This document shows, one piece after another, positions 13,315 to 25,692 of a stretch of DNA of 64,000 nucleotides. Location of the stretch: NCBI GenBank assembly GCA_020226215.1, contig CM035233.1:34556027-34620026 (forward strand). Direction: 5' to 3'. Under the pieces are notes generated by a model, which searched no databases, was not told the origin of the DNA, and saw only the letters and a program-made list of their open reading frames with translations. Source of the DNA: Sindora glabra (taxonomy: Eukaryota > Streptophyta > Magnoliopsida > Fabales > Fabaceae). The number at the start of each line of letters is the position of its first letter. Positions within the stretch are counted from its first letter, which is position 1. The position numbers and the translations under genes were made by a program.

Positions 13315-13775
13315 ATTTGATTCATTTGAAATTATTTAATTCAAAATGAAAGGGCTCTCTTTAATTGTTAAAAGTTGCATTTCTTATATCTTTGTTTATT
13401 ATATTCTATCTTATTATATCCCATTCTATTCTTCAATATCTAAGAATTCCATCAATACCTCAGTTTAGGTCCAGAATACTCCTTTGTTCTATAATATGAG
13501 GCTATTTAAACAAATAATTAAGAATTTTTAGATGTACTCGTACTAGTAAGTGTATTAAAGATGCAGTTATCAATTCTCCCAAGAGGCCATAATTACCATA
13601 AGTAAACATGTAAAGATGAGGAATGCAACTATGCTACTAATACTTACTTTGTTATTCTGCCTAAGCTTGGTTGAAGAAGAATTATAAGGCTTAAAATAAA
13701 AAAAATGCAAATTAGGCCATTTCAAAAAAATTCACCATTTACAAAAAATGATTTCTTTATTACTTAATATATCTA

Positions 13776-13928
13776 TTAATATTATTTATCACTTTTAAAT
13801 AGAAATATAAAGTAAATAAAAAAGAGAAGTAAGGTAAGGCCATTCCATTTTTATTAATATTATTTATTACTTTTAAATAGAAACATAAAGTAAATAAAAA
13901 GAGAAGTAAGATAAGGCCATTCCATTTT
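13776..13928. repeat. Two tandem copies of a ~77-bp unit inside the NUPT spacer
   Basis: The unit, starting TTAATATTATTTAT and ending GGCCATTCCATTTT, occurs at 13776-13853 and again at 13854-13928 with a few substitutions. It lies in the spacer between trnN and trnR. It also explains the internally repeated 60-codon frame on the minus strand, which is not a gene. Confidence 0.88.
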
Positions 13929-14029
13929 GACAAAATACCCACACCTTAATTTCATAACTTTGGGTCTTCTATCTCGATCATAATTTTCTTACCCTCAGAG
14001 GGAAGGGTCCTTTCTTTTTTGGCTGATTA

Positions 14030-14103
14030 TGGGTGAGGAGGGATTCAAGCCCTCGATATCATGGTTTATAGCTATGTGCTCTAATCCTCTGAGCTATAGG
14101 CCT
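14030..14103 (-). pseudogene. trnR-ACG: Decayed chloroplast tRNA-Arg(ACG)
   Basis: The reverse complement matches plastid trnR-ACG over its whole 74 nt. Shared blocks are TAGCTCAGAGGATTAGAGCA and AATCCCTCCTC. Differences are almost all transitions. The anticodon loop now reads CTATAAA instead of CTACGAA, so the ACG anticodon is lost. It lies on the same strand as the rrn5 remnant, as in plastids. Confidence 0.9.
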
Positions 14104-14353
14104 TAACTCATCTTCATTAGATCTATTCCTAGAGTACCCCTAAAAAGGGAACCTTTGCACTCCTTAGCTATTTCAGCTTAAGATGATGTGAAAATGCCTT
14201 TCTCTCTATAAGAATGGTGTATTCCAAGGTGTGAAGTGAGAAAGAAAATATTTTATAACTAAAGTTTTGATTAAATGACCTTTCTTTTTTCATTCTTAAT
14301 TAGTTTTTCATTATAAAAAAGTTACAAGAATAAGAGGTGTTAAGTTTTTTATC

Positions 14354-14474
14354 ATCCTAATACTGATCTATTTTTTTACAAGACCTCTTTTACAATATCA
14401 TTATTATAATAGAGTTTAACCACCAAGTTCGGGATGGATTGGTGTGGTTCCTCTATGCCTAGGACACTAGAATA
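14354..14474 (-). pseudogene. rrn5: Decayed chloroplast 5S rRNA
   Basis: This full-length (121-nt) copy of plastid 5S rRNA starts TATTCTAGTGTCCTAGGC on the minus strand. The block GAACCACACCAATCCATCCC and the following GAACTTGGTGGTTAAACTCT are unchanged. The 3' half has lost nearly all C and G by transition (the CTGCGGTGACG region now reads TTATAATAATG). It cannot be a functional rRNA. Confidence 0.92.
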
Positions 14475-14698
14475 TATAACCACGAATGAAAAAAAGGCAT
14501 AAAAGAAAAGCATATTGACTATTAATTATGAGGCCTTAATTTTTTATTAGAAGAAACATTAAAGGCCTTTGCCCTTCCATCCCTTAGATAGATAGAGAGA
14601 GAGGGCAGAGCTTTTGATTTTTTATGTTATCAAAAAGTTAAATAATAAAAATAGATGGTTAGTACCTAATCAAATTGATTGGGTCATGTAGGAACAAG

Positions 14699-14802
14699 GT
14701 TCAAGTCTACCAGTTTGGTAAAATGCCTTAACTACATACATCATTGCACTTCCACTAGATATTTATTGTTAATAATAAATGACTTGTCTCACCATGACCT
14801 TC
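14699..14802 (-). pseudogene. rrn4.5: Decayed chloroplast 4.5S rRNA
   Basis: On the minus strand the sequence runs from GAAGGTCATGGTGAGACAAG to GGTAGACTTGAAC, matching plastid 4.5S rRNA along about 104 nt. Changes are mainly transitions, as in the neighbouring rrn5. It lies between the rrn5 and rrn23 remnants in the normal plastid order. The recognisable spacer downstream (TTGTTCCTACATGACCC) is also plastid-like. Confidence 0.9.
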
Positions 14803-14818
14803 TTTTGAATTCTTAAAA

Positions 14819-15330
14819 CTTTTGTTGCTCATCCTTGCAGGGTAAAGAATCCATCATTATCTTGATTGTGTTATTAGAGTCTTCGGAGAAATTGAAATAA
14901 GAGAGCACTCATCTTGGGGTGGGCTTATTACTTAGATGCTTTTAGCAATTATCAACTTGACAATTGGCCACCTAGTGTTTTCTGTGGGCAAGATAATTGG
15001 CACACCACATATGTGTCCTTTTTTAGTCCCTCATACTAAGGAAAGGTCCTTTCAATACTCTAATGCCTATTACAAATATAGTCTGAATTATTTTATAATG
15101 TTTTAAACTTACCTTACCAAGCCTCTCTTCGAGATAGTACTTAAATTGTTACATCTTTTATATGGATTAGAACTTACCTGACGAGAAATTTCATTACTTT
15201 AAGACTATTATAGTTATGATCGCCATTCACCAAGGCTTCAATCACTAACTTTTCTATCATCAATTCACCAACTTCCTTAACCCTTCGACACTGGGTACAC
15301 ATTAGCCCTTAGACATGGTCTTAAATGGAT
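14819..15330 (-). pseudogene. rrn23: 3' portion of chloroplast 23S rRNA
   Basis: The minus strand matches the last part of plastid 23S rRNA. Recognisable blocks include CCCAGTGTCGAAGG, AAGGAAGTTGGTGAATTGAT, CATAACTATAATAGTCTTAA (normally CGTAACTATAACGGTCCTAA), GAGAGAGGCT, and AAGCCCACCCCAAGATGAGT near the 3' end. Only about 0.5 kb of the ~2.8-kb gene is present, and some central parts are shortened. Decay is by transitions. The 5' limit is where similarity fades and is approximate. Confidence 0.88.
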
Positions 15331-15479
15331 AAGCTCATACTAACCTAACAATTTAGGATCCAATTAAGATCTTCCTTAGGAGATATCAGGAAGGAATTGG
15401 AATGGAATAATATCAATTCATATAGATACAAAAGAAAGGGTTTTCTATTGATTTAACTGTTATACCTATAGGATAAGAA

Positions 15480-15816
15480 TGGTAGAGGAATTGGATCGAA
15501 AAAAAGAGGGATTCTAGTTGTAAGATATCTAAGGAAACCATTGTTGGAATTGAGATCTTATCTAAAAAGAAAGATATCAAATATCTAGAGTTTCTTTTTG
15601 TATATTATATGGATGATTTGATTTGCAAAGACCATGATTGGGAATCATTTAATCATCTTTCTCTGAGGAAGAAGCAAAATAAAAATGAACTAGATAGCTA
15701 TTTGAAATCTTAGTGAAAGACTAGATTTTTTATCTCATGTTTGCTTTTTGTGAAAAAATACCAATTGAAATGAAGGATTTCTTTAAATAACAAAGAGCTA
15801 GGTAAACTATTCAATT
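15480..15816 (+). pseudogene. ycf2: Chloroplast ycf2 N-terminal-region fragment
   Basis: The plus strand encodes an almost unbroken match to an N-terminal part of Ycf2: RNWIEKKRDSSCKISKET, KKKDIKYLEFLFVYYMDD and HDWESFNHLSLRKKQ. Downstream nucleotide similarity (CTATTTGAAATCTTAGTGAA, AAAAAATACCAATTGAA) continues to about 15816 with small deletions and stops. Ycf2 is a very large plastid protein, and only about 110 codons of it are here. The fragment is joined to the rrn23 remnant in opposite orientation, which is not a plastid arrangement. Confidence 0.88.
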
Positions 15817-18800
15817 ATTTTTTATTATTTGGGACCATATTCACTTCTTTGGGCTTTTATTGAATTGACAAATAGGTTTAGTACTTGTCTCAAGGAAAAA
15901 CCCTAAAGTTCCTTCTATTTTTTAGGTTTGGAAATGCAAATTTTCAAGAAAAGGAATCTTATGATATGCTAGGAATCTCTTATGATAATAATCTTAAGTT
16001 TCCATTTAAATTTAAAAAAATGTCACTAATTGACTATAAACATCTATTTTTTTAACTACTATCTTATTTGTCCAAATAATTTTAAAAGTGCCTTCACATT
16101 ATATAGATTTCATTGTATCTTATGACTAATGTAGAATAGCAATTTTGTAGTCATATGTGTTCTTAAAATGATTTTTTAGTAAATTAGAGATGATATTTGT
16201 GTTTAGAAACACATGTTTAATTGGGAAAACCAAGTAAGCTAGAACATGTCATTAATTAGAAGCTTTGCTAAGTATATGATGCATTAAATGAAGGAATGTT
16301 AGTACATATAACATTTAATGCAAGGAATAACACTTTATTAGAGTGAGAATGGAGTGAGATTTTGTAGATTTTACTAAATCCTAGGAGGCTACATGCCTAA
16401 GGCAAGCTTGGAGCCCAAGTTAATAATGTAATCTTACTTAAGGGTGATGATGTATAAGGCTTATCTTTGACCTTACATTTTACTATAGATAGGAATGGTT
16501 TCTTTGTCATTTTTGCATAACCAAAATAAAGAGAGAAAGAGAAAGAGAGAGAAGAGAGATAGTTAGTAAGAGTTTTTCTTTATCTTTCTCATATTTTTCT
16601 AAGATAATTCTTGAAGTACTCTTAAGTGAGCTCTTGAGTTTCTTGAGTAGAAGCTCTCTAGATCTTAGGGAAAAAAAAGCAAAAAAGATTATCTTTTTAG
16701 TAGTTTCTTTTGTAAAGTCTATACTAACTTCATGTTATTTTTGTAAAATGAAACTTGAATTTATAGGAGTGAAAAGAAAAGGAATAAGCTCTCAAAGTGT
16801 GAATGGAAATCTACATGTTTTCTCTTAAGTTTCTTCGAAAAGGTATTTTATATGTGAGAAATATATATGCTTACTTGATGGTGTGTTGGAACCATGACTT
16901 TTCATGGTGGATCTTTTTTTCTTAAACTTAAAAAGATATTTGATTTCCATACTTCAAAAGGAAAGTATTTTGAAAAAGGCTGATGTTAAAACATACTACA
17001 TTTTGAAACTATTTTCATGATTTGGAAGGACAAAGTTTTAGAAAGATTTTCTTAGAAAGGAAAAAAGATAACAAGAATGTTTAAAAAGGATTTGCAAAAG
17101 AAAGTAAAAAGGATATTGTAAATGATTTGAAAAAGGACCATAACATTTTAGATCATCAATGGTCATCTTTTAAAATATGATTTTATATAAAGATAGAAGC
17201 AAAAATTTTGTTGAAAATATCACATAGTGCTCATAAGTTCCATTATGTAACCTAAGGTAAAGTTTTGATTTCTATGATTAGTGTATATGTTTCTAAATTG
17301 TAGTAGCGGTATTAAATGATGGTTACATTAAAGTTTTTAAGCAAAAATATTTTTAAAAACCCTCTAGGAAGCTTTTGGTTTCTTAATGTTTCTTTAAGGA
17401 AAATTTTGTTTTATGAGAAAAACTTATTACACTTTGTTTTAAACTCTTTTAGGGATGTTATTAAATATTTATATCCAAATTTTTAAGGAAAATATGTTGA
17501 ATTTATGGTTTGAAGCCCATAAAAATATGCTAGAAAATAACATAAAAAACTGTTTTTAAGCTAATTTTCGTATCTTACAAAGTGGTTTATTAGTAAAGTG
17601 TTTTAGTTATCTGTGTAAAATATTTTAATTAAAAAAAGAATAAAATATTACACTTAGTGTCACTATTTTAAGGCTGGAAATTTGCAAAAGTTTTCCTTAG
17701 AAGTTTGTATTTCAATGTAAAGGTTGCATATTGAAACTTAGTAAAGATTTATGCTTAAATGCATGTGAATTTTGATGTTAAAATAAGGAGAAATGTTGCA
17801 TTTCGCACTACTATACCATGTGCTTTTATTCTTAAATTTGTAAGGACAAAATAATTTTCTTACTTGTTAAAATAATATAAAAAGCATGGGCTTGAATATG
17901 CTTAGGTTTAAGAATGATGGAACTTGGAAAAATCCAAGTTAAAGCTTCATAGGTTCTTGTTAGAACTATGAGCTAAACCTTGCTTTTGAATGGAATTACT
18001 GCTTGCTTTCTATGTAGAATGATAGAATTATGCTTAAATGTGAAAAATAGAAGAAACATGATCAATGTTGCCTAGTTTTGAGCTAAAAATTATGGGCATG
18101 ATTATGATTTAGTGCATGAATTATGTTATGAATTATCTTATAAATGATGCATGCACTAATGGAAAAATGATATGATATGATAATGAAAGATTTTGGCACT
18201 ATGATACATGATCCATCATATGAATGTGAAAGCATGAATGCTTTAATGCTCACTTGAAATTGACAAGTTAATGTGAATACTATTTTGCTAGATTACATTA
18301 TTATGATTATGATATTGTTTGTGTGATAATCATGGCATGGATGGTGTTTTAACCTTACATTGATATGTGATATGTAAAAATACAGCTTAACTACCTTATG
18401 TGAAAATATGGCTTAAATGCTATATGTGATATTGCATGGATTGAATGCCCTATGTGACAATGTAATGAAAATATATGAATATGTGATATGAAACTTGTAC
18501 TATAGAGATGATGAAAGATTAGACTGGTGCCCTATATTTTGACTCACATGGAATGATGTATGGTAAGTAAGTAAAGGACAAGGTTAGGATGAGTGGTAAT
18601 AAGATTGGTTTTAGAGTAACAAGGAGGTAACTTTACATATCTCCTACCATTTCTTATTGTGTGATCATATTATTAGGCTTATGATTATGAATATGTGCTC
18701 AATCTCAATTTACTTATAACTGCAACATACAAAATATTAAATGTGTGAAATATTGAGAAGATTTTCTAGTAAGAGCAATATTTTAATATGTTTTGTATAT

Positions 18801-20068
18801 GTCTAATTTTCTAGCTAAAACCTGTTAGAAAATTAGTATGATAGTCATTTATTGAATAATTAATTACCCACTATACTTATGGATTTTTTTTCAAATACTC
18901 CACCTTCTAGTAGTGTCCATTAAAATTGTTAATATCTAGTGGCAACATAAATAAAACTACTTATGAATGATTTAGACTAGAGTATCACTTTAGCATGGGT
19001 ATAGGTCACATTGGTGTACAATTGTTAGCATAAGGCATGTGTAGTGAGATTTTGAACCGAGTGTCCCAAGCTCAGTTCAAGAGTTCCTTAATACACTTGA
19101 ATTAGATAATACATATCCTGTAGCATCTCAATCTTTCATATCAGTTTTTAATGATTTTATTATAGATTACTATGTTGATAGGCATCGGTTCTTGACTAAT
19201 TTTTGTAACTGACCTGATAGCAATTACAACACTAACAACAATAGATGCACTAGCAGCATTTTTTAATGATCCACCATCATGCATACCAACATTTGATGAC
19301 CTTAGCACTCACAACTTTGATATTGATTCTATTAATAATTAATCTAGTTAATAACTGTCATATTTATTTGTTTTTAAAATTATCTGTATAATATATTTTG
19401 ACTATCCTTACATAACATGTATAAATATCTTATGACTCTAACTTTATAATTGGTGACTAATTAACCTAGGTACTTTTATAGAAACAATGTATTTATAATT
19501 ATGTACAAATACATGATGCATATGTATAGTTATTATGCAACTTAAGTATGTGTTAAATGCATATCTTTAAGTATTATTTGCTTACTATTTTGATGGTTTT
19601 ACTAAAAGGATGATTTTGTGATGCATAGAAATGGCCCACTATTTTTCAAAGAAAAAGGAGAAAGAAAATGATTTTTAATATTCAAGGTATTTTATATAAA
19701 GGTATTTGAATTACAAAAATGTTTTATATGCCTTCAAGTTTTGAAAACCTTCAATATGATGAAATTCTCTTTGAAATGTTTTGTTAAATGATTTATAAAA
19801 TGATTTTTGGAAGAAAAAGGTTACTTGATTTTAAGGAAAGAAATCATAATTTTGAATTTCTCAAGAAAGTATATTATCTTTAGAGTATTTTATAAACTAA
19901 ATAGTATCTTTTGATTTTTTAAGTTTTTTACTCATTCCTATTCTATTGTATATATTTCCTAATCTAAGTTGTTATTTTAAACTGTATTTTTAAAAAAAAA
20001 TAAAATAAAAGAAATATGTTTTCAGATAAGTTTTATAAATTGTTTTCAGAGTCTGAAAACTATATTTC
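15817..20068. other. AT-rich non-coding stretch with a GA-rich microsatellite (copy A)
   Basis: No confident gene. A GA-rich simple-sequence tract lies at 16528-16560. Around 18100-18500 there is a run of short ATGA/TATG-rich words. Near 19046-19341 the sequence matches the 98-codon frame found intact in copy B, but here homopolymer length differences break it. The stretch ends at the assembly gap. Confidence 0.55.
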
Positions 20069-20168
20069 NNNNNNNNNNNNNNNNNNNNNNNNNNNNNNNN
20101 NNNNNNNNNNNNNNNNNNNNNNNNNNNNNNNNNNNNNNNNNNNNNNNNNNNNNNNNNNNNNNNNNNNN
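20069..20168. other. Assembly gap of exactly 100 N
   Basis: One hundred N bases. A round length of 100 is a common placeholder for a scaffold join of unknown size, so it says nothing about true distance. It separates the two copies of the 18.5-kb duplication. Confidence 0.98.
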
Positions 20169-21143
20169 GTCCCCTTAGCCTCATAGTGCTAACTACGCCT
20201 CTTCAAGGTTATAGTTTAATGAGAGGTGTTAGGATTTTTCTATGCTGTATGCGGTTCTATGAATAATGAATTAACTATTATTATTACCCAACAAGCTATT
20301 TAAATAGGAGCATAGAAAATCCTAACTAATTTGGGCTTTGTTCCATGTATAATTATAGGCTTATTAATGGGTCTTTATAATTATAACATAGAATTCTCAA
20401 ATATTAGGTCCAAACAATTTAGTTCATTAATTCCAAATCCACAAAACTCTAAGTGTGTGACGCTATAAGCTCTCATTACATTAGCAATGAATATTAATCA
20501 TATTGATGATCATAAACAATGAGCAGTGTTTAGCAATACATCATCGTTACCCAAGTAATGAGAAAGTCAGTGATTCAACTGAACTTTTACATGTGATCAT
20601 TATCTATGCCCTTTTATCCTAGACATCTAGATTGAGCACGAGACATGGACTGTGTCATTCCCGTATGACATAATCTGAAAGTTTCTTAATTCCTAAGTAA
20701 GCTGACTAAAGTAAATGCAATTGATACACCATGTCAATTCATCTGAGCATGACTATGCATTTTTCTCAGTTTTACTTAATCAATGGGCCCCCAGATGTCT
20801 CTCCTATTATATAGGAGGGATAAATTCCATCTTGATCATACAAATCCCTCCGCATAATATGTGGCATATCCAATAACTAGTTCTCTAACTTGAACTCATG
20901 TGTAGACTTAATATCTCATATAAGTCACCACACATGCTAGTATTAACATATCAAAGCAACCCAATCCACAATGATATATGATTAGGGACATTTAAGAATG
21001 TAATTATTCTAAGGTTATTATCATAATTAAATATATTATGTTGACAATATATGTATAAATATGATAATTAGAATTACCATTAAAATAACACGATTCAAGT
21101 TTACAATCATCTATATAATTGGTTTAGGGCATATACACTAACA
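20169..21143 (-). mobile_element. Solo copia LTR, truncated by the gap (copy B)
   Basis: This is the counterpart of 1535-2509. Its terminal CTAACA is intact here (21138-21143) and is followed by the ACATT target duplication (21144-21148), confirming the LTR end that is mutated in copy A. About 226 bp of the other end are missing because the contig starts inside the element. Confidence 0.82.
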
Positions 21144-21148
21144 ACATT

Positions 21149-24100
21149 GCCATACTTTCTTGCATGGCCATAACACTCACTTAGATCTTAACATAATTCA
21201 TACTATAATTGTAAAAGTGACAACAATAGCTTAATCATGAGTACTCATCTATCATTAATAATATTACCATGTTCTATTAGACATAAATACCATATTACGC
21301 CATAATGGTGCCTTTGTGAACTTACATATGAATAGACATATGGATATGTAATTTGTACCATTAGTAAGAAAATATAAATCATAACATTTAAACAAAATTT
21401 TATTAAAATATTAATCCATGGTGAGATATATACACACTTAGTAATGCTAATCCACCCTTGGAAGTTTTGAAGTATCCATAATCATCTTTTCATATTTTTC
21501 GTCCTATCATTTGCAAAGATAAATTATAATTATATGAACATTCACTTGTTTCTTATATTTCCCAATAGTAATTAGTAATCTAACTTTGCCACTTAGTTTG
21601 TCTTAGATCCTTACTTTCTTTTCAAACTTATCATTGAAATATTAGAAATCCTCATATATAATGAATTTTTCCAAATCAAGTACAAAACTATCAAAATATT
21701 ACCACTCACATCACTATATAAAATTATACGCCTATCTTTTTATATCTTTAAGTTTCTATAAAGAACTAAAAACCATTGTTATTAAGAACTTTTATCTTAA
21801 TGATATAATTATGTTCCAAATATATTATTTTGATGTTTTTGATCATAAAATCCTTATTTGATCAATACCATACTAAGAATCCAAATAATATTATAAAATA
21901 AGCTTTTCTTGAATCATATTGGAATCCTTCAAAATATAAAACACTTTCCAATTACTTTAAGTAGAGTATTCTAATAATCTATATCATAAAACTCTTATTC
22001 TATAGGGCCATCATCATATATACGAATTGACTCACAATATAGGTTTTTTAAATTATACAATACTCTAAAATAATTCTACTTTAATCATTTAAAGTCTTTA
22101 TAGTGTAAAATCACATCTTTGTAATCTATTATTATTTATCTTAGTTATACAAAAATAGGTTCCCTAAATCAATTCCAAATCATCCAAAATTATAAAATGT
22201 AACATCTTTCAAATATTGCAAGTATGATACTTTAGCTCTTTATATCATAGAAATATTATTTTTTAGAAACACTAGTCATAATCTATAATATGTATAAAAT
22301 GATTTGTCTTGAATGAAGCATCAAATCATCATAAAAATTAAAGTTTTATGACACATATTAACTTACTACTCTCCAACATGGCTTGCCAAAGCTCGACAGT
22401 GGCAAAGACTTACTAGATTTCTAGTAAATGACAAGGATCGAATGACCCTATTTTATCTCATGTTAGTCATATTTTTGATAGCCCCCTCTCGGTAACCAGC
22501 TACTATAAGATAAGGGACATTGTTATTAGCCAAAACCATGCACAATGGTGCAAGAAAGGTAACCAATAGAGCTATTTTAATCTATTGTTCAATTACTATT
22601 TACCATTCCTTCTTTGCATATGAGAACTAGTGCTTAACGAATGTGGCTCACAATGGTAGCAATAATATGTGATGGCTTGCATTGCAAAATGGTGGCAACG
22701 CAAGGTTAAGGGATGTTGGAGGAAGAAAGGCAATAAGAGAGAGAAAGTAACAACAATAAGAAGAGAAATGAAAAAATTTGGAGAGAAGGGAAGCTGTAGT
22801 CCAAAACTAAAAAAAAAATAAAGGAGAGAGATGGAAACATACAATAAAAAGGGAAAAAAATAAAAAAAAAACTTTTGTGGTTTTACTCCATGTATTGCGA
22901 TGCATTATAACCCATATTCCATATAAACCTCAATTACTGATTTTCATAAATTGATTTCATTTACAATCTTAACTTAAATTATTTTCATTTTTCCCTTAAT
23001 ATATAAATATATTTGTATTAGCCTAATAAATTTAAAATCTCTAATAACAATTATTTTAAACTTCCATAATTTTCAAAAATAATTCATCAATTGCAAATAA
23101 ATTATTTGCATAAAACCATGTACCCATATTCATAAAATTTATTTTCAACTTCTAGAAAGTTCTTTGTAAAAATTATTCTAATCTAATCTTGAATCAATGA
23201 TGATCATATATAAAAATAAATAAAATTTGAATATTATCATAGATATTATTTTCACTATTCTAAAACCTTTAAAGGAAAAAAGAAATTTAAAATCAATACT
23301 AATGGAATAGATAAATAAATATCCATAAGCATTGAAAATAATAAAAATTTAAATATTAACTAGAAGTATTACACGTTTAAGGAAAATAACAAGTCATTAA
23401 AGCAAGACATGAAACTTTAGTGCCCTCTTAAAGTTGCACTAACAAAATCCAATCATTCAAAGTCTCTAATCTTTATTAAGAAAGTTCATTCCAAGTTTCA
23501 ATATTTTACAATATTCAAATTCAAATTCTTAAATATTTTCAAGCATAAAGTCTCTATAAAGATTCAAAATTCAATTAGAGATCAAATTACCTTATAACCC
23601 TTCTTTAAGGTTAATATTTAACCTTTGATTTAAAATCAAGTCTCTTCAATGCTTTCCTTCAAAGTCAAAATTACAATTTAATTCAAGATTAAGCTTCTAA
23701 TGACCCTCAACTAAAATCAATTTGAAAAGAAGAATTAGAAAATTTTATTCTTTTTTAAGAATTACAAAATTAGAGATTATATTCTACATCATAAAAAATT
23801 AATAAAAATCATTTATTCCATAAGAAATTTGTGTGCACATAATGAAACTAAAACACAATGCCATACCTAAAAGTGATACTAATATCAATATGGAGCTCCA
23901 AGTTATATAGGAAGGATACTGAGAATGTATAATACTAGGTAGAAATTCAATAGATTAAGATCAGTAGAATTTAATTCAAGAATGTTAATTAGTGTATAAT
24001 TAGTAAAGATACCTATTAATTTTAATGGATAAAAAATTATTATAAATATATTAGAGAAATTAGAGTATTTCTAGAAATATTCAAGATCTAAGGTCGATAG

Positions 24101-25692
24101 AATTTTGGAGTTACCTAAAGATTTTACCTAGAACCACCCTATGAAAACTCAGTGAGTCAAAATTGTGAAATTTTGGCAAAATTAAAATGGCTTGCATGAT
24201 TACATGTTGTAGCTAATAGAGGAATTATTTGAATTTCAAAGTTAACAATGCAAATAGTTAAGAAATGACTAGTAATTATGCTATAATAATATGGGTGATT
24301 GAAAAATAAAGAAAAGCTTAATTCTTCTAGGATTTACCTATTATGCTAGTTAGTATTTTTTTTGAGAAAAATTAAGGTTTAATTTGATTAGTACAAAAAA
24401 TATTTTAACACTCACTAATGTTGTTTACCTAAGCTTGAAATCACTATAGAATCAAGTAAATGGGAATTTTGTTAAAAAAATGGTTTCAACAATTTTGTTC
24501 AATTTTTAAGTATTTTCTAAGCGTAACTACTATAGAATAGCATATCTATGTTAGTTATTTACGAGATTAATATTGATTTTAAACTATCATTTTAGCAAGC
24601 GATGTAGTAAATATTCTTAAATGTTGATTGAAGAACTATCATAGAAAAGAAATAACACATTCGTTTCTTAAAAAGTGAGCCATCATTGTTTCTTTTAAGT
24701 TACACCACTTAGCAATGATTCACATCTAATGATATCAATTTTATCTTAATAATCATCATTGAAAATTGTAATTAAATGTTACATTATTTTATTAACTGAT
24801 ATGGAATATTCGATTTACCACTTCAGTGATTCACATAATCAAAATAATATTTCATTTTTCACAATAAAAAAGTATTTCCCTAAATTTTTCCATTTTGTAC
24901 AGCATAACATAACAATTTTTACTATACTATTGTTAACCTAAAATAAATCTAGAACCCCAAAACAACAATACTATAACTTTATAATACATACAAATGTCAT
25001 ATTAAATAGAAATCAATGTACATTTCATCTTAATTATAATATGCAATCCTAAATTCAATATATGCAATTCATAATGGATAGAATAGCCTTATTTTTCTCT
25101 TACATTAATTCTATACAATTTGTACATGGGATTAAGGAATAACCAATGATTTGTACAGCTGAATATCATACATTCAAAGCATTTTTAAATTACAAAGGAA
25201 CAAAGTAAACAAATAAAAATATGAGTATTGCAACAATTATAAAGAAAAGGTTTATCATGGCAAAAGAAAAATTACCTTCTAATTTGTGATGGATATCATT
25301 TTGTTTGAGTATGTTTAATTTATTATTCATATAAATCTCTCAAATGAAACTTACATTATCCAAATATTTCAACATATTATATAAATTAAGAATTAGAAAA
25401 TTATGTATGTAAGCATAACTAAAAAAAAGAGATTAAGTTGCAAGAATAACATAAAAAAGTAAGAAAGTTATTATATTTAGTTTTGTGCTTTTCTAATAAA
25501 TGCACAACCCCACATATTTATTAATTAGTTAATAGATCTTTAATACTACAAAATAATTGTTAAATATAAAAAAAAACTTAAAAGAATTATCTTAAGGTTA
25601 AAATGTGAGCATAACATAATAAAGAGATAATCATTTTACGATTGGAAATGTTTCACAATGAAATTTGTAAATGGTATCATGGTTTCACCTAT
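21149..25692. other. AT-rich non-coding stretch, no gene recognised (copy B)
   Basis: Counterpart of 2515-7043. It differs from that copy by scattered substitutions and small indels (for example an extra CTTT near 23471). The short frames at 21661, 22596 and 24759 have no recognisable domain and are not preserved between copies as coding sequence. Confidence 0.6.

Larger units (their letters stand above)
13080..15816. other. Nuclear insertion of chloroplast DNA (NUPT), rearranged (copy A)
   Basis: The minus strand carries, in chloroplast inverted-repeat order, the rrn23 3' part, rrn4.5, rrn5 and trnR-ACG. trnN-GUU follows on the opposite strand, as in real plastomes. Upstream of the rrn23 remnant the order breaks: a ycf2 fragment follows in reversed orientation, although in plastids ycf2 lies several kilobases away on the rRNA strand. 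Every gene is decayed, mostly by C-to-T and G-to-A changes, which fits an old, methylated nuclear copy. The left boundary is approximate; spacer resembling the trnN-ycf1 region may begin near 13080. Confidence 0.88.
1535..20068 (+). repeat. First copy of an 18.5-kb direct duplication (probable unmerged contig overlap)
   Basis: The sequence from GTCCCCTTAGCC at 1535 to ...CTATATTTC at 20068 recurs at 20169-38743 in the same order and orientation. The offset grows from 18634 to 18675 through small indels. Base changes are frequent over about the first 6 kb (for example around 1600-1650 against 20235-20290). Beyond about 7.6 kb the copies differ almost only by single-base indels in short homopolymers. 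The copy ends exactly at the N gap. A genuine recent tandem duplication is the alternative reading. Confidence 0.95.

Noticed and set aside
13760..13942. 60-codon minus frame with internally repeated membrane-like segments
   Set aside because: It is caused by the 77-bp tandem duplication in chloroplast-derived spacer.
16528..16560. GA-rich tract as a promoter element or LTR leader
   Set aside because: A simple-sequence repeat explains it. No LTR ends or target duplication could be placed around it.
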